Part shown: positions 16,614 to 24,947 of the stretch, in pieces | Layout: every line of letters starts with the position of its first letter | How positions within the stretch are numbered: position 1 is the stretch's first letter | Assembly: GCF_002101775.1 (NCBI RefSeq) | Contig: NZ_LQPI01000060.1 | Coordinates: 62,001-126,000 of the forward strand | Direction: 5' to 3' | Source: Mycolicibacter nonchromogenicus | GTDB taxonomy: Bacteria > Actinomycetota > Actinomycetes > Mycobacteriales > Mycobacteriaceae | Length of the DNA: 64,000 bases | The notes under the pieces: model-generated | What the model was told of the DNA's origin: nothing | The model's input: the letters and a program-made list of their open reading frames with translations, nothing else | Database searches by the model: none | Made by a program: the position numbers and the translations under genes

Positions 16614-17264
16614 TCAGCCGTTGCGGTGCAGGAAGCCGTGCAGGCTCGCCTGTGTGAGCTCCTCGACGATCACTTTTCTCGACGGCGGCCTGGACCCGAA
16701 GTAGGTGGACCGCAGCGCGGCCATGCCGGCGATCATCGCCACCGTGGAGTGCGCCGGCAGATTCGGGTGCGTCGATCCGATCGATCGCAGGTTCATCCCT
16801 TCGGCGCTGATCCTGCCGAGCAGCGTGAGCGCCCGCCGGACATCGGCGATGCCGGCCTGCGCCGCCTCTTCCTCGGTGAGGGATTCCGACGCCATCAGGG
16901 TCACCAGTAACCCCTGATGGCGGACGAACACGTCATAGAGGCGTCCGACGAAGTGGCGGGCCAGCTCTTCTTCGCTGGTCTGATCGGGGTCAAGCGACTG
17001 CCAGGTCTGGGCGAAGTCCTCGACGAAGCCGGTGAAGGGGGCGACCAGCGCCTCCCGGAACAGCGCCGCCTTCGAGCCGAAATGCCGGAACAACAGCGGC
17101 TCGGTGACGCCGGCCGCCTGGGCGATCTCGCGCGTGGTCGTGCTGCGGTAGTCCTGTCGGCCGAAGAGTTCGCGCGCCGCGTCGAGCAGCAGGCGGCGCG
17201 GTTCGCCGCGCGATCTGCGGACCGCCGGAGCGTTGCCTCGCGCCGTGGACGCTCGCTGGTTCAA
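16614..17264 (-). CDS. TetR family regulator of the divergent Mce operon
   Basis: A 216-residue TetR protein. The N-terminal helix-turn-helix (about residues 22-68) includes 'TTTREIAQAAGVTEPLLFRHFGSK'. The C-terminal ligand domain is helical. The start is a TTG at 17264 with GAGGAG upstream. An in-frame TGA lies just before it and no ATG/GTG start is available nearby. Two operator-like inverted repeats at 17308-17348 lie in the divergent promoter region, so it probably represses both itself (with the P450 gene) and the Mce operon. The ligand is probably the transported compound or its CoA ester (inference). Confidence 0.88.
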   Translation of the reverse strand: MNQRASTARGNAPAVRRSRGEPRRLLLDAARELFGRQDYRSTTTREIAQAAGVTEPLLFRHFGSKAALFREALVAPFTGFVEDFAQTWQSLDPDQTSEEELARHFVGRLYDVFVRHQGLLVTLMASESLTEEEAAQAGIADVRRALTLLGRISAEGMNLRSIGSTHPNLPAHSTVAMIAGMAALRSTYFGSRPPSRKVIVEELTQASLHGFLHRNG

Positions 17265-17301
17265 CCTGTTTCACTCCTCGAATCACGCCCGATACAACCC
17301 G

Positions 17302-17348
17302 ACTTCAAGATAGTATCCACTACCTAGATTGGATAGTGTCCACTATCC
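17302..17348. promoter_or_regulatory. Divergent promoter region with two TetR operator copies
   Basis: The downstream copy is a perfect inverted repeat, GGATAGTG-TC-CACTATCC (17331-17348). The upstream copy (17308-17325) matches it at 14/18 positions, and the two are 23 bp apart. TACTAT on the minus strand (17315-17310) is a good -10 toward the TetR gene, and TAGATT (17325-17330) is a candidate -10 toward the Mce operon. Confidence 0.7.
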
Positions 17349-17373
17349 GTCCAAAGCCGAAGGAGAGCGGGAC

Positions 17374-17487
17374 GTGGGTGCTGTGATCATGTTGGGCACG
17401 CTGTTCGGATTGATCGCCTTGATTTTCGGCGTCGTCTGGCGCTTCGATCCCGAAGCCCGCAGCAAGCCTGATGAGGTCCGGGCGTGA
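17374..17487 (+). CDS. 37-residue membrane peptide, first gene of the Mce operon
   Basis: A short reading frame starts at a GTG with AGGAG 8 nt upstream (17361-17365). It encodes a single hydrophobic helix (about residues 4-22, VIMLGTLFGLIALIFGVVW) followed by a short charged tail. Its TGA overlaps the GTG of the AveC-like gene by 4 bp, so it is translationally coupled and very likely real. It may assist or anchor the membrane proteins encoded next. No family is recognised. Confidence 0.7.
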   Translation: MGAVIMLGTLFGLIALIFGVVWRFDPEARSKPDEVRA

Positions 17488-18278
17488 ACACCGAGCTGAC
17501 TCCCCTACTGATTGCCGGCATTTCCTTCGCCTACCTCGGCGGTATCGGGTTCACCGCAGCAGGGGTGTATCTGAGTGTTCGGCGAGGCCGGCTGCATCCA
17601 CTTCTCCTGCTGTGCATCTCGGCCATCTCGTTCTCGTGGATCGAGGCGCCCTACGACTGGGCGGTATACGCACAGTTCCCACCGGCTCTGCCGCGCATGC
17701 CATCGTGGTGGCCGTTGAACATGACGTGGGGCGGCCTGCCCTCGTCGGTTCCGGTCGGCTATATCGCCTACTTCGTACTGCCCGCCGTCCTCGGCGCGAC
17801 GCTCGGGCGCTGGCTGAGCACGCGACTGCGCTGGCGCCGGCCGATCACACTGCTGAGCGTGGGCCTGGTCGTCGGATTTTGCTGGGCACTGCTGTTCAAT
17901 GCCTTCCTGGGAGCCCGCTTCGGGATCTTCCACTACGGCTACGTCATCCCCGGCCTGGCGCTGCGGGAGGGGACCGTTCACCAGTACCCGTTGTACGACT
18001 CCCTGGCGATGGGGGTGCAGATGATGGTCTTCACCTACCTCCTCGGACGCACCGATTCGCAAGGGCGAAACGTCATCGAGATGTGGGCGGACAGCCGCGC
18101 GAAGACGCGACTGCAGGCGTCGATCCTGTCGATTCTCACCGTCGTCGTGATCGGAAACGGCTTGTACGGTGCGGTGTTCGCGCCCCATCTGGCCACCAAG
18201 CTCGGCGGCTGGGTCAACTCCGGACCCAGCGAGCAACTGTTCCCGGGAGTGCCGAATCAGCCACTGGTGGGCCGTTGA
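17484..18278 (+). CDS. AveC-like membrane protein (second paralogue)
   Basis: A 264-residue polytopic membrane protein with about six or seven helices, beginning at residue 8 and ending near residue 235. The segment 'SFSWIEAPYDWAVYAQFPP' corresponds to the IVWQDPIMNWAPYA region of the paralogue at 10464-11594. Polar and acidic residues within the helices suggest catalysis rather than simple transport. It starts at the GTG at 17484, overlapping the 37-residue ORF. A 207-bp gap follows before yrbEA and holds a small GGCGCC hairpin (near 18305-18325) but no recognisable gene. The family name derives from AveC of avermectin synthesis. The role here is unknown. Confidence 0.72.
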   Translation: MNTELTPLLIAGISFAYLGGIGFTAAGVYLSVRRGRLHPLLLLCISAISFSWIEAPYDWAVYAQFPPALPRMPSWWPLNMTWGGLPSSVPVGYIAYFVLPAVLGATLGRWLSTRLRWRRPITLLSVGLVVGFCWALLFNAFLGARFGIFHYGYVIPGLALREGTVHQYPLYDSLAMGVQMMVFTYLLGRTDSQGRNVIEMWADSRAKTRLQASILSILTVVVIGNGLYGAVFAPHLATKLGGWVNSGPSEQLFPGVPNQPLVGR

Positions 18279-18485
18279 CAGCGTCAACGATCCGGTTCGA
18301 GGAAGGGCGCCGACACGACGGCGCCAAGGCGTTGACCGCATGCGGCAACGCAGGATAGGCTCCGCTCACGAAACCAAACATTGGGTCCGCAATGCCGCAG
18401 CGGCCGCCTGACGGCTGCACGAGGTAGGGCCGGTTCGGTCCGTAGGTCGGTCGACGGCTTGGCGTCCGATGGCGACTTTTGAGTC

Positions 18486-19379
18486 GTGATCGTCGAGCAG
18501 AACGGGGAGGTTCCGCTGGCTGTCACATCGGAGCGCGGCGAGCATGCTGAAGGTGCTGCGCTCGCCGAGATCGGAGGGTGGCTTCGGTCCTATGTCTGGT
18601 CGCATCCGCTGCGCTCGCTGGGAACCGTCGGTGGGCAGACAACTCTGGGTCTGCGCACCGTGCAGTACCTGTTCATCGACCTGTTCACCGGACGCTTCGC
18701 CGTGTCGGAGTTCGTCAAGCAGGCGGCCTTCATGGCCGGCACCGCATTACTTCCCACGTTGTTGGTGACGATTCCGGTCGGGGTCACGCTGTCGATCCAG
18801 TTCTCCGTACTCGCCGGCCAAGTCGGCGCGGAGTCCCTGTCGGGCGCCGCGAACGGGCTGGTGGTGATCCGCCAGGGCGCTCCGCTGGTCGCCGCGATAC
18901 TGCTCGCGGCGGCGGTCGGGTCGGCGGTCAGCGCGGACCTGGGATCGCGGACCATGCGCGAAGAAGTCGCCGCGATGGAGGTGATGGGCGTTTCGGTGAT
19001 CCGCCGGCTGGTCGTTCCGCGCTTCGCAGCGCTGATCCTGGTGGGTGTGGCGTTGACCGGACTCGCGACGTGCGCAGGTTTCTTCGTCGGGTACCTGTTC
19101 AACGTTTATGTGCAAAGCGGGACACCGGGGTCTTTCGTCGCCACGTTCGCGTCGTTCGCCACGGTCGATGACATGGTCCTGGCGCTGGCCAAAGCGATCG
19201 CCTTCGGCGCGATCGTGGCGGTGGTGGCCTGCCATAAGGGCCTGGACACCCGAGGAGGGCCAGCCGGGGTCGCGAACTCGGTGAATGCGGCGGTGGTCGA
19301 ATCGATCCTGCTGTTGATGATCGTCAACGTCGGGATGAGCCAGCTCTACCTGCTGCTCTTTCCCAGAGCGAGCCTGTAG
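18486..19379 (+). CDS. yrbEA: Mce transporter permease YrbEA (MlaE family)
   Basis: A 297-residue MlaE/YrbE permease. The cytoplasmic coupling-helix signature 'MREEVAAMEVMGVSVIRRLVVPR' is intact, with about five or six TM segments. YrbEA and YrbEB form the inner-membrane channel of an Mce lipid importer, powered by the shared ATPase MceG/Mkl that is normally encoded elsewhere. The start GTG at 18486 lacks an obvious ribosome site. It follows a 207-bp gap, so an internal promoter is possible. YrbEB follows after 5 bp. Confidence 0.93.
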   Translation: MIVEQNGEVPLAVTSERGEHAEGAALAEIGGWLRSYVWSHPLRSLGTVGGQTTLGLRTVQYLFIDLFTGRFAVSEFVKQAAFMAGTALLPTLLVTIPVGVTLSIQFSVLAGQVGAESLSGAANGLVVIRQGAPLVAAILLAAAVGSAVSADLGSRTMREEVAAMEVMGVSVIRRLVVPRFAALILVGVALTGLATCAGFFVGYLFNVYVQSGTPGSFVATFASFATVDDMVLALAKAIAFGAIVAVVACHKGLDTRGGPAGVANSVNAAVVESILLLMIVNVGMSQLYLLLFPRASL

Positions 19380-19384
19380 CCGCC

Positions 19385-20242
19385 ATGACCGTCGCCGTCT
19401 ACCGCCCCAGCGCGGTACACCAGATCCTCCGGTTGGCCGAGTTGGTCTGGCGACCGATCGCCAAGGCCGGCCACATGCTGGACTTCATCTGTCGCGTGCT
19501 GGTCGCGGTCCCGGTCATGCTGGCTCGCTACCGTCGGGAGTTCACCCGCAGTCTGTCCGACATCGCCTGGGGCAACGGCGCTCTCGTTGTTGGCGGGGGA
19601 ACCATGGGCGTGTCCTTGGTGCTCGGGATAACCGCCGGGGCACTGCTGGCCATCGAGGGCTACAACGCGCTGAACCTGTTGGGCCTGGGCCCGGCCACCG
19701 GGCTGTTGTCCTCATGGGGTTCGACCCGCGAGTTGGTTCCCGTCATGATCGCCATCGCATTCACCACCCAGGCCGGCTGCCGATTCACCGCCCAACTGGG
19801 CGCCATGCGCATCGCCGAGGAGATCGACGCGATGGACGCACTGGCGATCAAACCGATCCCCTATCTGGTGACCACCCGCGTAGCGGCGTCCGTGGTGGCG
19901 GCGATCCCGCTGTTCCTGGTCTGCCTGGCCGCGGCATACCTTTCCGCGCAAGTGGTGGTCGGAATCATCGCGGACACCTCGGCGGGCACCTACGGACACT
20001 ACTTCTCCCTGTTCAGCAGTGGACGCGACGTCTTCTACGCTACGGCCAAAGGCGTCATCTTCATCTTCTTCGCCGCAGTGATCCAGTGCTACTACGGCTA
20101 TTTCGCCTCGGGCGGCCCGCAGGGCGTCGGAGTCGCGGCGGGGCACGCGATGCGGGCCACCATCACCGTGGTGATCATTCTGAACGCACTGCTGACCATG
20201 GCGATGTGGGGCGTCGACGCCGGCGCGAGGTTCGGTGGCTGA
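19385..20242 (+). CDS. yrbEB: Mce transporter permease YrbEB (MlaE family)
   Basis: A 285-residue MlaE-family permease with the coupling-helix signature 'RIAEEIDAMDALAIKPIPYLVTTR' and about six TM segments. It is the second permease subunit of the Mce complex. The MCE substrate-binding genes follow with only 2 bp to mceA, so all are co-transcribed. Nothing is truncated. Confidence 0.93.
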   Translation: MTVAVYRPSAVHQILRLAELVWRPIAKAGHMLDFICRVLVAVPVMLARYRREFTRSLSDIAWGNGALVVGGGTMGVSLVLGITAGALLAIEGYNALNLLGLGPATGLLSSWGSTRELVPVMIAIAFTTQAGCRFTAQLGAMRIAEEIDAMDALAIKPIPYLVTTRVAASVVAAIPLFLVCLAAAYLSAQVVVGIIADTSAGTYGHYFSLFSSGRDVFYATAKGVIFIFFAAVIQCYYGYFASGGPQGVGVAAGHAMRATITVVIILNALLTMAMWGVDAGARFGG

Positions 20243-20244
20243 TA

Positions 20245-21687
20245 ATGCCGAACGCCTTCGACACCAACGACCGCGGACCGTCCAACCTTCGCCTGTTCTT
20301 CACCGGGCTGGCATTGCTGGCGATCGTGTCCATTGCGGTGACGCTGCTGATCGCACAATCCCAGGGCGTTCTGCAGCATTCCGTGCGTATCACCGCCGAT
20401 CTCACCAACGTCGGTGACGGGCTGCCGGTGAAATCAGATGTGAAATTCCGTGGCGTTCTGGTCGGATTCGTCTCTGCCGTCACTCCCGCTACCGCGGGTC
20501 GGCCCAATATCGTGCGAATCGACCTTCACCGCGCGCACGCGTCCGGCATTCCCGACACCGTGACCGCCCGAGTGGTGCCCTCCAACGTCTTCGCCGTGTC
20601 GTCGGTGCAGCTGATCGACAACGGCTCCGGCTCGGCCCCGGTGCGATCGGGAGCGGTGATCACTGAGGATCAGTCCTTGCCGACCGTGTTATTCCAGACC
20701 ACGCTCAACAAGTTCCGCCAACTGCTGGCCGCCGTGGCACGCCGGCCCACCGCGGACAGCGTGGGATGGCTCACCGCCTTGGGCGACGCCACCCGCGGGC
20801 GCGGCGAACGACTGCAGCAGGCCGGTCGCGACCTCAACGAGATCGTCGACGAACTCAACGCCGTCGTCACCGGAGACCCGATGAGCCCGTCGACGATGTC
20901 GGCGCTCACCGCGGCAACGGCGGCTCTGGGGCAGACCGCCCCGGACCTTCTCGACGCACTGGATGAGGCGGTCACACCCATGCGCACGCTGGCCGAGAAG
21001 CGTTCGGAACTGACGAATCTGCTCTCCGCCGGACTCGGCACGGCCGGCGTACTCGGTGATGCCTTCGACCACAACACCGACCGCATGATCGAGATCTCCA
21101 CGAAGCTGACGCCGGTCCTGGGCGTGCTGAGCGATCACGGCGACACGCTGCACGCGATCGCGAGCCGCCTGACCACGCTGGTGGGCCGCGTCATGGACGT
21201 CGCGTGGAACTACGACACCAATCAGCTGGTGGCCAAGGCCGTCATCTCGTTGAACCCGACCCGGACCTATGTGCGCGCGGACTGCCCTCGATATGGCGAC
21301 ATGGCCGGCCCCAGCTGCTTCACCGCGCCCGAGGTACCCACCGCTCCGGCGCTGACGCCGTCACTGGAATCGCGCGGATTTCCGCTGCCTCCCGGCATCA
21401 CCGAGAACCGCCCGAATTCTGCTCCGCCGCGAGGCTCGGTGCTGCCCCCGCCGGCCGGACCCGAACTCCCCGCTCCGCAGCCCGCGCCACCGGACTCCGA
21501 TCCCCCGGCCCAACCCCAGGCGGCAGTCTTCGGCGGCAACGTCGGCCCGGTCGGCAGCGCTCGCGAGAAACGACAGTTGAAGGTCATCCTGGGTGATCAC
21601 GCCAGCCCGGCCGCCGAGCTCCTGCTCGCGCCACTGCTGCGCGGCAACACGGTTCGGATGACAGCAGACACCGGTGGGCAGCGATGA
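20245..21687 (+). CDS. mceA: Mce family protein MceA
   Basis: A 480-residue Mce protein. It has one N-terminal TM helix (about 18-38), an MCE/MlaD domain (about 45-130, with 'LTNVGDGLPVKSDVKFRGVLVG'), a long helical domain, and a proline-rich C-terminal tail (about 370-430). It is one of six subunits forming the periplasmic needle that carries lipids to the permease. The ATG at 20245 follows the yrbEB stop by 2 bp and is chosen over upstream open frame. MceB overlaps by 4 bp. Confidence 0.92.
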   Translation: MPNAFDTNDRGPSNLRLFFTGLALLAIVSIAVTLLIAQSQGVLQHSVRITADLTNVGDGLPVKSDVKFRGVLVGFVSAVTPATAGRPNIVRIDLHRAHASGIPDTVTARVVPSNVFAVSSVQLIDNGSGSAPVRSGAVITEDQSLPTVLFQTTLNKFRQLLAAVARRPTADSVGWLTALGDATRGRGERLQQAGRDLNEIVDELNAVVTGDPMSPSTMSALTAATAALGQTAPDLLDALDEAVTPMRTLAEKRSELTNLLSAGLGTAGVLGDAFDHNTDRMIEISTKLTPVLGVLSDHGDTLHAIASRLTTLVGRVMDVAWNYDTNQLVAKAVISLNPTRTYVRADCPRYGDMAGPSCFTAPEVPTAPALTPSLESRGFPLPPGITENRPNSAPPRGSVLPPPAGPELPAPQPAPPDSDPPAQPQAAVFGGNVGPVGSAREKRQLKVILGDHASPAAELLLAPLLRGNTVRMTADTGGQR

Positions 21688-22724
21688 GATACCGCAAGGC
21701 GCTGCTCGGACTGACGCTGTTCCTGGTGCTGTCCACCACCGCTACGTTCCTGGTCTTCGGCACGCTTCGTCGTGAAGTCACCGGCCCGACAAACACCTAC
21801 AGCGCGGTGTTCACCGACGTCTCCGGTCTGCACAGCGGTGACGATGTCCGCACCGCCGGGGTACGGGTGGGCCGCGTGGATCGAGTCGTGTTGGACGGCA
21901 ACGTCGCCAGGGTCACCTTCCGGGTCCCGAAGACGTACGCCCTCTACGACGACACCACCGCATCGGTGACGTATCAGAACATCATCGGCCAGCGCTATCT
22001 GGGATTGTCCGCCGGCAACGCACCCTCGCACACGCGGTTGCCGGATCGCGCCAGCATCCCGGTCGAGCGCACCCAACCGTCATTCGACATCTCGAATCTG
22101 CTCAACGGATTCGAGCCGCTGTTCACCCTGTTGAGCCCGCAACAGGTGGACAACCTCACCAGCGGCATCATTGCGGCGCTGCAGGGCGACTCCGCCTCGT
22201 TGGTGACACTGATCAGTCAGACCTCCGCACTGGCCGAGTCCTTCGCCGGGCCCGATCAGATCCTCGGCGAGGTGATAGCCAACCTCGACGAAGTCACTGC
22301 GATCCTGGCCCGCCAGGACCGCGACCTGCACGCCGTGATCGACAACGCCCGCAGCTCCTTGGCGACGCTGGCCAGCCGGCGCGACGAGCTGATGAACTCG
22401 GCCGGGTCGATCACTGCGGCCACGGACCGACTGGCCGTCATGCTGGACGCCGTCTATCCCCAGCTCCAGGAATTCCTGCTGCGCGAGCCGGGATTCGTCG
22501 GCCACCTCACCGGCGAGGGGAGGCAACGCTTCGGTTACTACGGCGCGAATCTCGTGCTGGTGCTCAAAGGTCTGGCCCGAGCTACCCAGAGCGGCAGCTA
22601 CATCGACGGCTACATCTGCGACATCAATGCCACGGTGTTCGCGTTCCTGGGCCGGGTGATCCCGGGCACCGTCAAGCTCGCCTCCCCGGGCAATGTCGTC
22701 CAACATTCACCGATCTGCAGGTAG
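21684..22724 (+). CDS. mceB: Mce family protein MceB
   Basis: A 346-residue Mce subunit. It has an N-terminal TM helix (about 4-24), an MCE domain (about 38-115, 'FTDVSGLHSGDDVRTAGVRVGRV'), then a helical domain that ends with 'GYICDINATVF' and conserved Cys residues. It starts at an ATG overlapping the mceA stop (ATGA). The order and length fit the canonical second Mce gene. Confidence 0.92.
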   Translation: MRYRKALLGLTLFLVLSTTATFLVFGTLRREVTGPTNTYSAVFTDVSGLHSGDDVRTAGVRVGRVDRVVLDGNVARVTFRVPKTYALYDDTTASVTYQNIIGQRYLGLSAGNAPSHTRLPDRASIPVERTQPSFDISNLLNGFEPLFTLLSPQQVDNLTSGIIAALQGDSASLVTLISQTSALAESFAGPDQILGEVIANLDEVTAILARQDRDLHAVIDNARSSLATLASRRDELMNSAGSITAATDRLAVMLDAVYPQLQEFLLREPGFVGHLTGEGRQRFGYYGANLVLVLKGLARATQSGSYIDGYICDINATVFAFLGRVIPGTVKLASPGNVVQHSPICR

Positions 22725-22731
22725 GCGGCTG

Positions 22732-23814
22732 ATGTTGCGGAGACCCCGGCGCCCCATCGAGGCATACAACCCCGTCTGGGTGGGCACGGTCTCGGTAGCG
22801 GTGATGGCGGTGGTCGTCCTCGCCCTTGTCGGTATCGGCAAGTTGTCGGTGGGCCGCACCACGTATCAGGCCCAGTTCGCCCAAGCCGCCCAGCTCAGGC
22901 CCGGAGATCAGGTCACTGTGGCGGGAATCGAAGTCGGCACGGTCAAAGACGTCGCGCTCGCCGGCAACCACGTCACGGTGAAATTCACCGCGAGCAAGGG
23001 CATTCGGCTCGGTGGCGCCTCGCACGCCGCGATCAAGCTGACCACACTGCTGGGGCGACGCTACCTGGAGCTCTCCCCCGCCGGGCCCGGCGAGCTGACG
23101 TCGCGGACCATCCCACTGGCGAACACCTCGGTTCCCTACAATCTCCAGGCGACATTGGCCGATGCGACCACCACGTTCGAACAGGTCGACGCCGACCGCA
23201 TCGCTCAATCCATGGCGGAGTTGAGCAGCGGGTTAGAAGGTGTTCCCGAGGCACTGCCCGAGGCCCTGCGCAACGTCAAATCCCTGGCCGACGTGATCGC
23301 CGCGCGCCGCGACCAGATGGGATCACTGCTGCGCAACGTCGACACCATCACCGCAGTGATCCGCGACCAGAAAGCCGATCTCGGCGCGCTGGTCATTCAG
23401 GGCGCCGACCTGCTGCAGACGATCAATGCCCGGCAGGCGTCGCTGCACCGGCTGCTCGACGGCGTCACCGCATTGGTCGACACGCTCAAGACGCTCTTCA
23501 ACGACGAGCCGGCGATCAACGCCTTGTTGGCCAACATGCGGGAGTTCGCCCAGATGGCCGCCACGCATGACGAGCTGGTGCGTAACACCTTGCAGGTCAT
23601 GCCGGTCGCATTCCGTAATCTCGCCAATGCCAGCGGCAGCGGCACGGCGCTGGACATCAACCTGCCCGCCGGGGTGTTGATCGACTCGTGGATGTGCGCA
23701 CTCAGTGCGCGCGGCAAGCAGTTCGGGCTGGCACAGTACTTCACCGATTGCCAACCGGCAGCCGATCCCTTCCCGGGGTGGCCACCACCGGACCCGGCAA
23801 GGTTGCCCGGATGA
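22732..23814 (+). CDS. mceC: Mce family protein MceC
   Basis: A 360-residue Mce subunit with an N-terminal TM helix (about 16-36), an MCE domain ('AQLRPGDQVTVAGIEVGTVKDV', about 50-125) and a long helical region. The frame is open 13 codons further upstream, into mceB, but the ATG at 22732, 7 bp after the mceB stop, gives a normal N-terminus. It overlaps mceD by 4 bp. Confidence 0.92.
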   Translation: MLRRPRRPIEAYNPVWVGTVSVAVMAVVVLALVGIGKLSVGRTTYQAQFAQAAQLRPGDQVTVAGIEVGTVKDVALAGNHVTVKFTASKGIRLGGASHAAIKLTTLLGRRYLELSPAGPGELTSRTIPLANTSVPYNLQATLADATTTFEQVDADRIAQSMAELSSGLEGVPEALPEALRNVKSLADVIAARRDQMGSLLRNVDTITAVIRDQKADLGALVIQGADLLQTINARQASLHRLLDGVTALVDTLKTLFNDEPAINALLANMREFAQMAATHDELVRNTLQVMPVAFRNLANASGSGTALDINLPAGVLIDSWMCALSARGKQFGLAQYFTDCQPAADPFPGWPPPDPARLPG

Positions 23815-24947
23815 GCCGGCCAACCCGCCGAACCAAGTCGATCGCGATGGGATCGGCTCTGCTGGCCTGCGCCGCACTACTGCTCTGGTACCTGGCATCC
23901 GGAGGCTCGCACCGCGCGATGACCGTGACGGCACAATTCGAGGAGGCGGTGGGCCTGTACGCGGGCAACTCCGTCTCCGTGCTCGGCATGCCCGTCGGCC
24001 GGGTCACCGAGATCAACCCCAAAGACAGCTACGTCGAGGTGAAGCTTGCCATCGACAAGAACATCGACATCCCCGCCGATGTTCAGGCGGTCACCGTGTC
24101 CACCTCCATCCTGACCGATCGGCACGTCGAACTGACACCGCCCTACGAAGGTGGCCCGAAGCTGCGCGACGGCGACGTCGTGGGCCTGCCCCGCACCAGA
24201 ACGCCCGTCGAGTTCGATCGCACACTGGCCATGGCCGACAAGCTTTCTCGTGCACTGGACGGAGACAGCCAAGGCCACGGCCCACTCGCCAACCTGATCG
24301 GGATCGGGGCCAGGATCTCCACCGGCAGCGGACCCGACATCAAAGCAGCCCTCGATCAACTCTCGCAGGCCCTGCGCTTGAGCTCCGACAATGGCGCCGC
24401 CACCGAGAAGACCATTGCCTCCATTGCCGCCAGCCTCGCCGACTTGACCGAGGCAGCCGCGGATAACGACACCGCGATACGTGACTTCGGAACCAACATT
24501 CGGGCGCTCAGCGACCTCATCGCCGCCGAAAACCTCGGTACGGGCAGGACCGGCGCCAAGGCCAACCAGATTCTCGACCAAGCCGCGGCGTTACTGGAAA
24601 AGAACCGGGACACCATCAAGGGCGTTGTCGGTGACTTCGGTGCGCTGACGACCACCCTTACGCAGAGCCGCCGCCAGGTCGAGGAGATCCTCGACGTGCT
24701 GCCACTGGTGGGCACCAACATCTACAACGCCATCGATCCCAGCGGCCGGACCCTTCGGATCCATCCCCTGCTCGACAAGTTGATGCTCAACGGTCAGATG
24801 GCCAAGGAGGTCTGCAATCTCGCGGGGATCAAAGACCTGGGCTGTGCCACCGGCACGGTCGCCGACAATGCGCCCGCGTTCGGCACCACGTTCTTCGTGG
24901 AGGGAATGACCGGGCTGCTTGAGAACATGGCGGGAACCGGGCGATGA
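23811..24947 (+). CDS. mceD: Mce family protein MceD
   Basis: A 378-residue Mce subunit with an N-terminal TM helix (about 9-29), an MCE domain (about 40-115, 'AVGLYAGNSVSVLGMPVGRV') and an extended helical domain. The ATGA overlap with mceC fixes the start. A Cys pair near the C-terminus ('EVCNLAGIKDLGCATG') is typical of actinobacterial Mce proteins. Confidence 0.92.
   Translation: MSRPTRRTKSIAMGSALLACAALLLWYLASGGSHRAMTVTAQFEEAVGLYAGNSVSVLGMPVGRVTEINPKDSYVEVKLAIDKNIDIPADVQAVTVSTSILTDRHVELTPPYEGGPKLRDGDVVGLPRTRTPVEFDRTLAMADKLSRALDGDSQGHGPLANLIGIGARISTGSGPDIKAALDQLSQALRLSSDNGAATEKTIASIAASLADLTEAAADNDTAIRDFGTNIRALSDLIAAENLGTGRTGAKANQILDQAAALLEKNRDTIKGVVGDFGALTTTLTQSRRQVEEILDVLPLVGTNIYNAIDPSGRTLRIHPLLDKLMLNGQMAKEVCNLAGIKDLGCATGTVADNAPAFGTTFFVEGMTGLLENMAGTGR

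Noticed and set aside
18279..18485. A further small gene between the AveC-like gene and yrbEA
   Set aside because: Short frames exist on both strands, but none has a ribosome site, TM helix or coding-like composition. Only a GGCGCC hairpin stands out.
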